From the NCBI GenBank assembly GCA_949152475.1, contig OX424569.1, positions 27,449,950 to 27,513,949 on the forward strand: 64,000 bases of DNA, in the 5' to 3' direction. A model generated the notes under the pieces. That model saw only the letters and a program-made list of their open reading frames with translations. It was not told where the DNA came from and did not search any database. Positions 1-9,209 of this stretch are shown piece by piece. The position numbers were made by a program, and so were the translations under genes. Numbering within the stretch: the stretch's first letter is position 1; each line of letters opens with the position of its first letter. Source of the stretch: Terebella lapidaria (lineage: Eukaryota > Annelida > Polychaeta > Terebellida > Terebellidae).

Positions 1-32
1 AAATAGCGCAGCAATGATCTGCCTGGTTTGTA

Positions 33-315
33 ACGTTACGGTAGTCGGTGGTTCGCGTTACGGTGGTCACTACTCTGATATCACTTGACGTTACGGTAGT
101 CGTCATTGTTTTTTTATCGAACGAATATCACACATACTGTCACTGCTCTGGCTACTCTAGTGAACCTGATAACTCCATACATTTTGTGGCTTCAAAATTG
201 TTCCAATCTTAAGCTGTATCCTACAACTTATCAAGAAAAATTGATAGGAAACAAAACGAATAAAAAAACCTTCCGCCATCTTAATGAGTACCGTAACGTG
301 ACGTTACGGTAGTCG
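33..315 (+). repeat. Cluster of a 15-bp motif
   Basis: The 15-mer ACGTTACGGTAGTCG occurs exactly at 33-47, 88-102 and 301-315. A degenerate copy lies at about 55-69, an inverted exact copy at 1454-1468, and a near copy at 1470-1484. The last three full copies sit in or beside the ends of the TIR element 301-1468. I see no gene here; a short open frame at 106-312 has no supporting features. Confidence 0.7.
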
Positions 316-537
316 GGGTTCTGACAGTGGATATGAAAGATCTACAAAATAATATATACGGAAGTACCGTGTGTATGACTAATATATAAAATTAATCAAC
401 TTTATCTTCACTGAAACAAGCGAATTGAAATGATGATTGAATAATAATATTGAAAAAGATGTATGTATATCTTGTTACATTTTATTTTCTGATGAATTTT
501 GAAAATCTAACTACATCAATGTATTTTGTTATTCCAG

Positions 538-654
538 TATAAAAATGAGTCGTTCAAACTCATGGTCATAAATTCCCCGAAGGCTTTGGTAGATATTGGA
601 TCAGGACTATTCCCTGTGGTCGTTGACGGATACACCTTCTACTCACTGGACTGT
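538..654 (+). other. Candidate 117-bp exon, unit 1 copy
   Basis: A pyrimidine-rich tract ending in CAG (to 537) precedes 39 open codons, followed by a GTGAGG donor at 655. The exon is phase 0-0 and encodes a peptide containing ESFKLMV and VDIGSGLFPV. An equally open copy with matching splice signals lies at 6724-6840 in unit 2. The differences between copies are mostly non-synonymous, so selection is not shown. Function unknown. A 77-codon frame on the opposite strand (566-799) is also open in both copies and is the main alternative. Confidence 0.3.
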
Positions 655-887
655 GTGAGGGAATGAGTGATTCTGCATACGATCGGATGTGGACGGTCGA
701 AAATAAATTCGATATCAGTGACATGTAAATTGACCAGTGAAATTGATTAGTCCTATGTTTATGTTCATTTTCGTTTCGTTTGCTTTCCAGTATAATCAAT
801 TATTACCTGTGTGTCTCCTACCAGAGATATGAGTATGAAATAACATTTTTTCTTCTGCTTCTAGGAAAGTCTAGAAATGATGTTATC

Positions 888-1085
888 ATGTAAGTATCAA
901 TCTATTACCACCAATACAATCAGATTTTGATGATGACAATAACAAACGTAAAATACAACATCTTGCAATAGAAACAAAGCCCGACCAAATAGTTTATCCA
1001 AAGACACACTGGCGTCATCAGGGGGAGACAGTGTGTTAAATGTAGTAGTTTCTACTGTACACCTGATGGAATTAGTATACAACTG
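888..1085 (-). mobile_element. Antisense Penelope-like 3' tail fragment
   Basis: Read on the minus strand, this matches about 23468-23590, the sequence after the broken Penelope-like RT, including the shared stretch GTGTGTCTTTGGATAAAC. A second, shorter piece of the same fragment recurs at 1250-1296. It is non-coding and lies inside the TIR-bounded segment. Confidence 0.65.
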
Positions 1086-1480
1086 CCCAACAACCTATGA
1101 AAATAATTTAGAAATCCGAAACTAACCCCATGGAATAGATACATGACAAGTACAAAAGTACCCAATCACAAGCCAGAAGGCTACTGAGTTGAAGGTATCC
1201 TCGGGGACAGATTTAACGTCCGCCAGCAGTGACACCGACTCAGTGGTATGAATGTAAGTATCAATCTATTACCACCAATATAATCAGATTTTGATGATTA
1301 CCATTTATTGTGTAACTATCGTTGAGAATTTCACTAAATAATGACCGTAGAAGATGCCACATTAGCAAATTATATGAGTCAAATATAGATATCCACTACG
1401 GCCTTCGTCACAAGAAAAATATATGCTGTCACACAGATATCACTGTCGGAACCCGACTACCGTAACGTCACGTTACGGTA

Positions 1481-1533
1481 GTCACCCAATCTGACCCTGA
1501 TCCATGAATCTGATCAGGGTCAGATTGGGTGAC
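1481..1533. repeat. Perfect 22-bp hairpin
   Basis: Bases 1481-1502 and 1512-1533 are exact reverse complements separated by a 9-base loop. The hairpin sits at the junction between the TIR-bounded segment and the block homologous to 7060 onward in unit 2. Unit 2 does not contain it. Confidence 0.85.
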
Positions 1534-1813
1534 GTTACTGTTACCATTTCGTACGTACGCCTGAGGAATACACTGAGAGACAATTTGAAGTGTTTCCCGT
1601 AACGATGAAATTTGAACATCAAAGTGACTGGCTTGATCTCTGTAGTACTAATTAGCAGTGAAAACTTGGTAGTTTATTTGATCTGACTGTACTTGTGTGT
1701 GGCAAAACAAACTGATGTTCCTCTTTGATTGGTACTAAAAGTTTTGCTCGACGCTGAAAACACACCAACAACACTTAATATTAGCTGAAGTGGATCGAAT
1801 GCTGGATACTCAC

Positions 1814-2360
1814 CAAGATATCCGCTGTGGTGCGTACTCGCATTTTGGCTCCAAAATGTCAACAGTCGCTGGACCAATCATTGTTGAAGTGTTGCTTGGA
1901 AAAATGGTTAACACGTTTGCTTTTTCACTCGTGGAAGATGTGACCGTTGTTGTCATAGTATCACTATAATTGCGCTATTGCTTGATGTTCTACCTGTGAT
2001 TACCGATGATGCTCGGCTTGTGACGTCACCCCTCGCGGAGTCTGTAGTAATTGTACGCTCACTCACTGTAACATCATTCGGAGGTTCCCTGGGCGTCATT
2101 CCGGGTTGACTGCTGGCGGTCTCAGCTACGAGTGCCAATGTGGATGGATTACTGGACACATTGTCCATTTTAGTCGCATGATAACTTGTAGTCACGTGGG
2201 CATTTTCAGTCACGTGATCCTTTGTAAGGTGCTAACTTGTCAAAGGTTCACTTGTCAGTGAAGGTTCAATTGTAGTCAAATGAACACTCATCGTTGAATG
2301 TTCACTTGTAAGTGATGGTTGAAGGTTGACTTGAAGGTTCACTTGTGATTGAGTGTTCAC
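1814..2360 (-). pseudogene. Ser/Thr-rich frame, unit 1 copy
   Basis: The minus strand contains an 86-codon frame (2213-1953) rich in Ser, Thr and Pro, for example TSRASSVITG and ETASSQPGMTP. After a frame change it continues as a Ser/Thr-rich stretch that ends at a textbook GTGAGT donor (on the minus strand, just below 1814). The bases upstream on that strand (2220-2360) are a degenerate 25-30-bp tandem repeat encoding more Ser/Thr. This looks like a mucin-type stalk exon that has lost its frame. Substitutions relative to unit 2 are largely non-synonymous, which suits decay. No signal peptide or membrane segment is visible. Confidence 0.3.
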
Positions 2361-2413
2361 CTGTAGTCATAGATTCACTTGAAGTCGCGGTCTAGCTCGC
2401 TGTGCCAGTTGTT

Positions 2414-3781
2414 ACCTTCGCCCCCGTAGGGGGGGGGGGGGGAGGGTATTGCATTTGGGTCTGTCTGTTTGTCTGCCTGTACGCGAGGGATGAAGCGGTA
2501 TGTCAGTGGCTCTGTCCTCCTCAAAATGTGTCAGAATCGGATGAAATCTGTTACCATGGCAAAGAAAAACGTGAAAATCACATGATTGGCATTAACTCCG
2601 GTTCTACTTGATATTAATTTTTGCAACTATTTTTGTATTTTTCTTTGGCCAATTCCCGATCGTATGCTATACGACCCATGGCCGTAGGAAGAAAACTCTC
2701 CATTATCGCCCGATGTCGAACAATTGGGGGTCACGATTTCGATTATTTTTTGTCAGCGACGTTTCAGTGGAAATGTCTGCGCTCATAACACGAAGGCAAA
2801 CGGTCTGATCGATCTGAAATTTATAGGGCTAGAGTGCTATTGAAGTGGCTCGGTCCCATTGGAATTTTGTTATAATCGGATAAAAACGGTTGCCATGGCA
2901 ACGGAAAAAATAAAATCACCTATTTGGCTATAACTCCGGTTCTAATAGATATTAAATTTTCAACCTATTTTTATATTTTTCTTTGGCCAATTCCTGATCG
3001 TATGGCGTACAACTGATGGTTTTAGGACCAAATCTCTCAATTATCGCCCAGGGTCGGAAATTTGGGGGTCACGATTTTACGACTTGTGAGTGTTCTGATA
3101 TTCAAGACCATGTTGTGAAGCCAGTTATCAACCTATTTAAACTGTTTTCGTTCAGGAGATGTGCCTTGATAATAGAAACATTACGGTGAAACATTACGGT
3201 GAAATTTCGCTCAATATTGAGCGACAAGGTCAAGATCACAGAAGAGGTCAGAATCGAAAAGTCGCAATAACTCTGTTTATATTCATGATTAATTTTCCCG
3301 GATAATTTTGTATTTTTATGTGGTCAATTCTCCAGTATTTGCTATATGACCGATGGTCGTATGATCAAAACTCCGCATTATCGCCCAAGGTCGAGAATGT
3401 AGGGGTCATCAGCTGAAATCACCGATTCGTAATATTTCAAGTAGTCATAATTCAGAAACCACTGAAGATATTCAATAGAATATTACACAGTATAAATATG
3501 AGTGAGCTTGCGACGTTTGGAAGGTTGGTGTTAAGAATTCAAGTCGTGGCCGAGAACATGGTCAAAATAGAGATTTCGTAAGAACTCCACTTTTATTGAT
3601 GATTAGTTCTCCCATGATTTTTGTACTGTTCTATGGCCAATTCCCAACCATTTGATATATGACCAATTGTCGTATGACCAAAATCCCCAATTATCGCCCA
3701 CGTTGAAAATGTAAGGGTCATCAGCTTTAATTTTAATGACTAAAATCTGAAGGGCGAGGGTCTGCAATCTCTGGTTGTCTC
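2414..3781 (+). mobile_element. CTCGCCC repeat element, unit 1 copy
   Basis: It begins with ACCTTCGCCCCC and a G-run, then a CTGT-rich tract, then diverged direct repeats of about 330 bp that share GGTTGCCATGGCAACGG, TTTGGCCAATTCC and TTATCGCCC. It ends at GGGCGAGGGTCTGCAATCTC. Short open frames recur in the repeats but are broken by indels. No recognisable transposase or RT. The same family is at 7959-8482, 27746-29116 (inverted) and 46408-47491. Confidence 0.6.
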
Positions 3782-4034
3782 GTTGTCTTTTCATTCGTGG
3801 TAGTTCCAACTGAATAATAATATTAATAATAATATGATCGTGGAGAAAATCACACATAACATTGTACTTCAAAAACCGATATTGAAAGCTGTAGTAAAAT
3901 AAACACTTGAGTATTTGCCAAACTGCATTAATCGAATAGTTTGCATGATGTAGCTTATGAATATCGCTAATTCGTTACCGGCTTCCCGGTTCAGCCATTC
4001 ACCTCGTAATCAGGTAATAGGTTATGGATGGTAA

Positions 4035-4436
4035 TACCCTGTAACTGGTGGGGAATTCGCTTATGTAGTCATACCCGTCTGTCCCTTGGTGTCGGTTCCT
4101 CCAGTCCCACCCACACCTCCTCAACCCGTAAACATAGCAATAGTGGGCCTAATGACATACGTGAAGATAACCATCACCACCAAGTATATTTTTGTTTGTG
4201 ATTTTGACGTTCATTGCCGGTCGGATACTTCTTTAAAACTAACTCGAAATCGATATAACAATATTCAAAATACAGGCAGTATGTGTGATCAGCGACCTTC
4301 AAGAGTTCAGAAATATCCATGGATTGCTGACAATTATGAGGGAAAGAATGATATTTCCGTTCAAATAGAGGCAGCGGTGCTGGCAGCAACCATAGGTGGA
4401 ACGAGGTTCTTACAGAAAGTCTTGGCATCTTCATAA
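4035..4436 (+). pseudogene. Pro-rich open frame, unit 1 copy
   Basis: 134 codons are open from just after a TAA to the stop at 4434-4436. The frame encodes VPPVPPTPPQP followed by a moderately hydrophobic stretch (IAIVGLMTYV) and a basic tail. Unit 2 (about 8646-9054) has the same frame, but a two-base deletion near 8807 breaks it. An opposite-strand frame (4434-4174) is open in both copies. No family recognised; it may be a decayed exon or chance. Confidence 0.2.
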
Positions 4437-4479
4437 TTCATTTTGAAGCCTCGAAACACGTTCAATTGCAGAGACAATG

Positions 4480-5925
4480 ATTTCAATGGTTTCAACGCAC
4501 TCAGCTAAAAGTCAACGGGAGCGAAAACTCAACAGCCAAAGTATACAGATGTTCATGTGTAATATGCGTAGCATGCTATATGCATGTACATGCTTACTGT
4601 CAATGCAAGTTATTCATATATGTGTTGACCAAAGCTACATACCCTGCTACATTATATCTTTCACATCATAACATATCATAGATTTATGAATGCATGGGTT
4701 AGACATCCGAGGTTGTACACTCAATAGGTATAAATGGATATTTTTCTCATCGAAAATATACCATTTTAAATGTATTATATACAAAATATTGAATTCGACA
4801 TCAATTTTTGATGTCGCATGATGTGGAGGAGTTTATGATGTCAATATCGATGGCGTAAGAGCACTGAAAACTCTATAATTATGAACTTTTTTTCTAGACT
4901 GGACTGCAACTAAGTGTTGAAACATTCATGTTCATCATGTACACACACGGAAGCAACAGATTCTCCAAGAACGCGTCTTCCTTCTCAACACAGAACAAAA
5001 AGGAGACGGATAGACCCATACAAATTGAAACGATACATCGATAAAAGGAAATACACTAGTGAGCAAGTACAAAACATGGATTTCTAGCGGAAACATGGGA
5101 ACACTTGCCTTTCACGTTACAGACATACAGTATGCTCAATTATTTACTGGTCTCGTTACCCCCAGCGGTTAGCGTCGTATTTTTAGTACCAACACCTTAT
5201 TGTACCGGAACACTCCTATTATTGACTGAAATCATCACAGGTGTGTGAATATCATGTGTTCTACAAGCCTCTTGATACAAAAAAACAACAAGTACAGCAT
5301 GACACAAACAACCGTAGGACTCTACAGTTAGTACAAATAAGGCAATGACAAATTACGAAACGGTATTATGTCCCAGGCACATAATCATCGTCCATTCTAT
5401 TCAAAAGGGACACCGATGTAGTCGGGCTGTTTATTTTTATTATTGAATTGAATCAACGTTACATCGTCGATGTATGTAGTGTGTCTTCATAGAACTATCC
5501 ATGTTTATGGTAAATACAGCAGTTACGAAAAGGAGTAAAGCTTTTTGTTCCATCTGATATCGATTTCGTTGATGTAAAACGCAGACTCCCAACAAAAAAA
5601 AACACACATTTCATGCATCACTTAAACTTTTCCCTCATTGTTACAAATAAAAGTGTCTCTTTTTGCTTCACATATAATTACATGAATAGGCCTGGGGCTC
5701 GCAGACCGCACCCTGTTCAAGTGTTCACGATGTAAAGGGCATACATTGCATAGAATTCATTACCCTCACTTTGCACTTTTGAAAGCACATACCCATTTCA
5801 TAAAGATCCAGGGCATTTTGTGAGAAGAATTCTATATAATAGACATCCACTACGTGAGACAGTATCTGCCACGATGGTGTGTTCACTCATGCATGCGCAA
5901 CAGTTCTTGGAAACAGTTCTTGAAC
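4480..5925 (+). repeat. 3' part of partial duplication unit 1
   Basis: Colinear with 11923-13480 in unit 2 and 29220-31590 in unit 3. It preserves the empty target sites of two insertions: TTA at 4594-4596 (palindrome of unit 2) and TAC at 5126-5128 (TIR element of unit 3). Homology stops near 5925, and no gene is evident. The 5926-6380 stretch is not obviously repeated in the window. Confidence 0.8.
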
Positions 5926-6723
5926 CTTATTGGTTCAATACAAGTACACTTTATATCCATTCATACCAGACTTGTGCCCATTTTTTAAAAAATCGAACAC
6001 GGTTACTTAGGGTTCTGTAATTCACTCGTAATCAATCTGTTTTGTGATAACAAATCTAAAATCCGACGTTGTTCACCATACGCACATTAGTGTGAAAGAA
6101 ATGTTGATATTTTTGATGTAATGAATTCCTTTCACTAGACTGTGATTCCGTTGATGTAATGGCAAGCCATGCTACCAGATCCAAGTGGAAAAATAAACGT
6201 CCTGAGGAAATTCGTATAAAGAAATAAGTCCCAATACAAGGCTTGAAAACGTCTCTCACATTTTTCAAACATATGGCAGAAACTCAAGTGTTCCAAAAGT
6301 GCCCTTGTGCTGAGTTTCAGACTCAGAATATTCCCTCGAAAAAAAAGACATGCAGGAAAAAAGAGTAATTTCTCGATAAGATTGACTTTATTGTGTAACT
6401 ATCGTTGAGAATTTCACTAAATAATGACCGTAGATGATGCCACATTAGCAAATTATATGAGTCAAATATAGATATCCACTACGTCCTTCGTCACAAGAAA
6501 AATATATGCTGTCGCACAGATTTCAAAGATCTACAACATAATATATACGAAAGTACTGTATGTATGACTAATATATGAAATAGATCAACTTTATCTTCAC
6601 TAAAACAAGCGAATTGAAATGATGATTAAATAATGTTGAAAAAGATGTATGTATAGCTTGTTACATTTTATTTTCCGATGAATTGTGAAAATCTAACTAC
6701 ATCAATGTGTTTTGTTATTCCAG

Positions 6724-6840
6724 GATAAAAATGAGTCGTTCAAACTCATGGTCATAAGTTCCCCGAAAGCTTCGGTAGATATTGGATCAGGACTATTCCC
6801 TGTGGCCGTTGACGGATACACCTTCTACTCACTGGACTGT
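6724..6840 (+). other. Candidate 117-bp exon, unit 2 copy
   Basis: Matches 538-654. The acceptor TTTTGTTATTCCAG ends at 6723, 39 open phase-0 codons follow, and a GTGAGG donor starts at 6841. Three residues plus the first codon differ from the unit 1 copy. Function unknown; the conserved splice signals are the main support. Confidence 0.3.
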
Positions 6841-7345
6841 GTGAGGGAATGAGTGATTCTGCATACGATCGGATGTGGACGGTCGAAAATAAATTCGATA
6901 TCAGTGACATGTAAATTGACCATTGAAATTGATCAGTTCCATGTTTATGTTCATTTTCGTTTCGTTTGCTTTCCAGTATAATCACTTATTACCTGTGTGT
7001 CCCCTACAAGAAATATGAGTATGAAATAACATTTTTTTTCTGCTTCTGGGAAAGTCGTTGGTGACGTTATCATTTCGTACGTACGCATGAGGAATACACT
7101 GAGATATATTTTGAAGTGTTTCACTCAATCGTAACGATGAAATTTGAACATCAAAACGACTGGTTTGATCTCTGTAGTACTAATTAGCAGCGAAAACTTG
7201 GTATTTTATTTGATGGGACTTTACTTGTGTGTGACAAGACAAACTGATGTTCCTCTTTGATTGGTACTAAACGTTTTGCTCGACGATGAAAACACACCAA
7301 CAACACTTAATATTAGCTGAAGTGGATCGAATACTGGATAATCAC

Positions 7346-7916
7346 CAAGATATCCACTGTGGTGCGTACTCGCATTTTGGCTCCAAAATGTCAACAGTCG
7401 CTGGACCAATCGTTGTCGAAGTGTTGCTTGGAAAATCTGTTAACACGTTTGCTTTTTCACTCGTGAAAGATGTGACCGTTGTTGTCATAGTATCACTATA
7501 ATTGCGCTATTGCTTGATGTTCTAAATGTGATTACTGATGATGCTCGGCTTGTGACGTCACCCTTCGCGGAATCTGTAGTAAATGTACGCTCACTCACTG
7601 TAACATCATTCGGTGGTTCACTGGGCGTCATTCCGGGTTGACTGCTGGCGGTCTCAGCTACGAGTGCAAATGTGGATGGATTACTGGACACATTGTCCAT
7701 TTTAGTCGCATGATAACTTGTAGTCACGTGGTCATTTTCAATCACGTGATCCTTTGTAAGGTGCTGAATTGTCGAAGGTTCACTTGTCAGTGAAGGTTCA
7801 ATTGTAGTCCAACGAACACTCATCGTTGAATGTTCACTTGTAAGTGATGGTTGAAGATCCTTGGTTGAAGGTTCACTTGCAGGTTCACTTGTGATTGAGT
7901 GTTCACCTGTAGTCAT
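7346..7916 (-). pseudogene. Ser/Thr-rich frame, unit 2 copy
   Basis: The minus strand has a 143-codon frame (7916-7485) made of repeated blocks such as LTSEPST and LTSEHSTM, then a Ser/Thr/Pro-rich segment. After a stop, another frame continues Ser/Thr-rich to about 7346. There the donor seen in unit 1 (GTGAGT) has become GTGATT. The coding direction is inferred from composition only. It is probably a decayed mucin-like exon; an accidental frame in a Ser/Thr-biased minisatellite is the alternative. Confidence 0.3.
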
Positions 7917-7958
7917 AGGTTCACTTGAATCGCGGCCGAACTCGCTGTGCCAGTTGTT

Positions 7959-8004
7959 ACCCTCGCCCCCTTAGGGGAGGGGGGGGCGAGGATATTGCAT
8001 TTGG

Positions 8005-8035
<31 letters not shown>

Positions 8036-8482
8036 CGCGCGCATAACTCGGAAAATAATGGTCCGATCGATGTGAAATTTATGGGGATGAAGCGGTATGG
8101 CTCAGTGGCTCGGTCCTCCTCAAATTGTGTCAAAATCGGATGAAATCTGTTACCATGGCAACGGAAAACATGAAAATCACATAATTGGCTCTAACTCCGG
8201 TTCCACTTGGTATTAATTTTTGCAACAATTTTTGTATTCTTCTTTGGCCAATTCCCAATCGTATGCTATACGACCGATGACCGTACGACGAAAACTCTTC
8301 ATTATCGCCCAATGTCGAGAAATTGGGGGTCACGATTTCGATTATTTTTTGCCAGCGATGTTTCAGTGGAAATGTCTGCGCTCATAACAGGAAGGCAAAC
8401 GGTCCGATCGATCTGAAATTTATAGGACTAGAGTGCTATTGAAGTGGCTCAGTCCCGTTGGAATTTTGTCATAATCGGATAA
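7959..8482 (+). mobile_element. CTCGCCC repeat element, truncated unit 2 copy
   Basis: It shares its insertion point and left end with 2414-3781 (both follow GCCAGTTGTT), so the insertion predates the unit 1/unit 2 duplication. The copy breaks off near 8482, where a short duplicated AT-rich sequence (8483-8560) joins it to the 3900-region homology. Confidence 0.6.
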
Positions 8483-9209
8483 AAGCAATTTATATGCTTT
8501 TATAAACAATTTATATGCTAAACTGCATTTATCGAATGCATATGCTAAACTGCATTTATCGAATAGTTTGCATGATGTAGCTTGTGAATATCGTTAACTC
8601 GTTAACGGCTTCCCGGTTCAGCCATTCACCTCGTAATCAGGTTATAGATGGTAATACCCTGTAACTGGTGGGGAATTCGCTTCTGTAGTCATACCTGTCT
8701 GTCCCTGGGTGTCGGTTCCTCCAGTCCCACCCACACCTCCTCAACCCGTAACCATAGCAATAGTGGGCCTAATGACATACGTGAAGATAACCATCACCAT
8801 CAAGTATTTTTGTTTGTGATTTTGACGTTCACTGCTGGTCGTATACTTCTTTAAATCTAGCTCGAAATCGATATAACAATATTCAAAATACAGACAGTAA
8901 GTGTGATCAGCGACCTTCAAGAGTTCAGAAATATCGAAGGATTGCTGACAAGTATGAGGGAAAGAATGATATTTCCGTTCAAATAGAGGTAGCGATGCTG
9001 GCAGCAACCATAGGTGGAACGAGGTTCTTACAGAAAGTCTTGGCATCTTCATAATTCATTTTGAAGCCTCGAAACACGTTCAATCGCAGAGACAATGATT
9101 GGTTCCAACGCACTCGGCTGAAAGTCAACGTGAGCGAAAACTCAACTGGCAAAATAAACAGATGTTCATATGTAATATGTGTAGTATGCTATATGTATGT
9201 GTATGCTTA

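Larger units (their letters stand above)
301..1468. mobile_element. TIR-bounded segment of unit 1
   Basis: The left end (301-334) and right end (1437-1468) are imperfect inverted repeats of about 32-34 bp, each with the core TAGTCGGG next to ACGTTACGG. No transposase frame is visible inside. The interior is rearranged relative to unit 2: 337-880 matches about 6525-7060, while 1297-1432 matches about 6387-6520, so the two pieces lie in swapped order. The sequence between them includes an antisense Penelope-like tail (888-1085). A target duplication cannot be read because the flanks are themselves palindromic. Confidence 0.5.

Noticed and set aside
2416..2432. Long G and C runs (also near 7976, 9235, 11880, 17600, 35320 and 35380) as possible G-quadruplex regulators
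   Set aside because: They lie inside repeat elements, vary in length between copies and have no gene nearby; simple slippage explains them.
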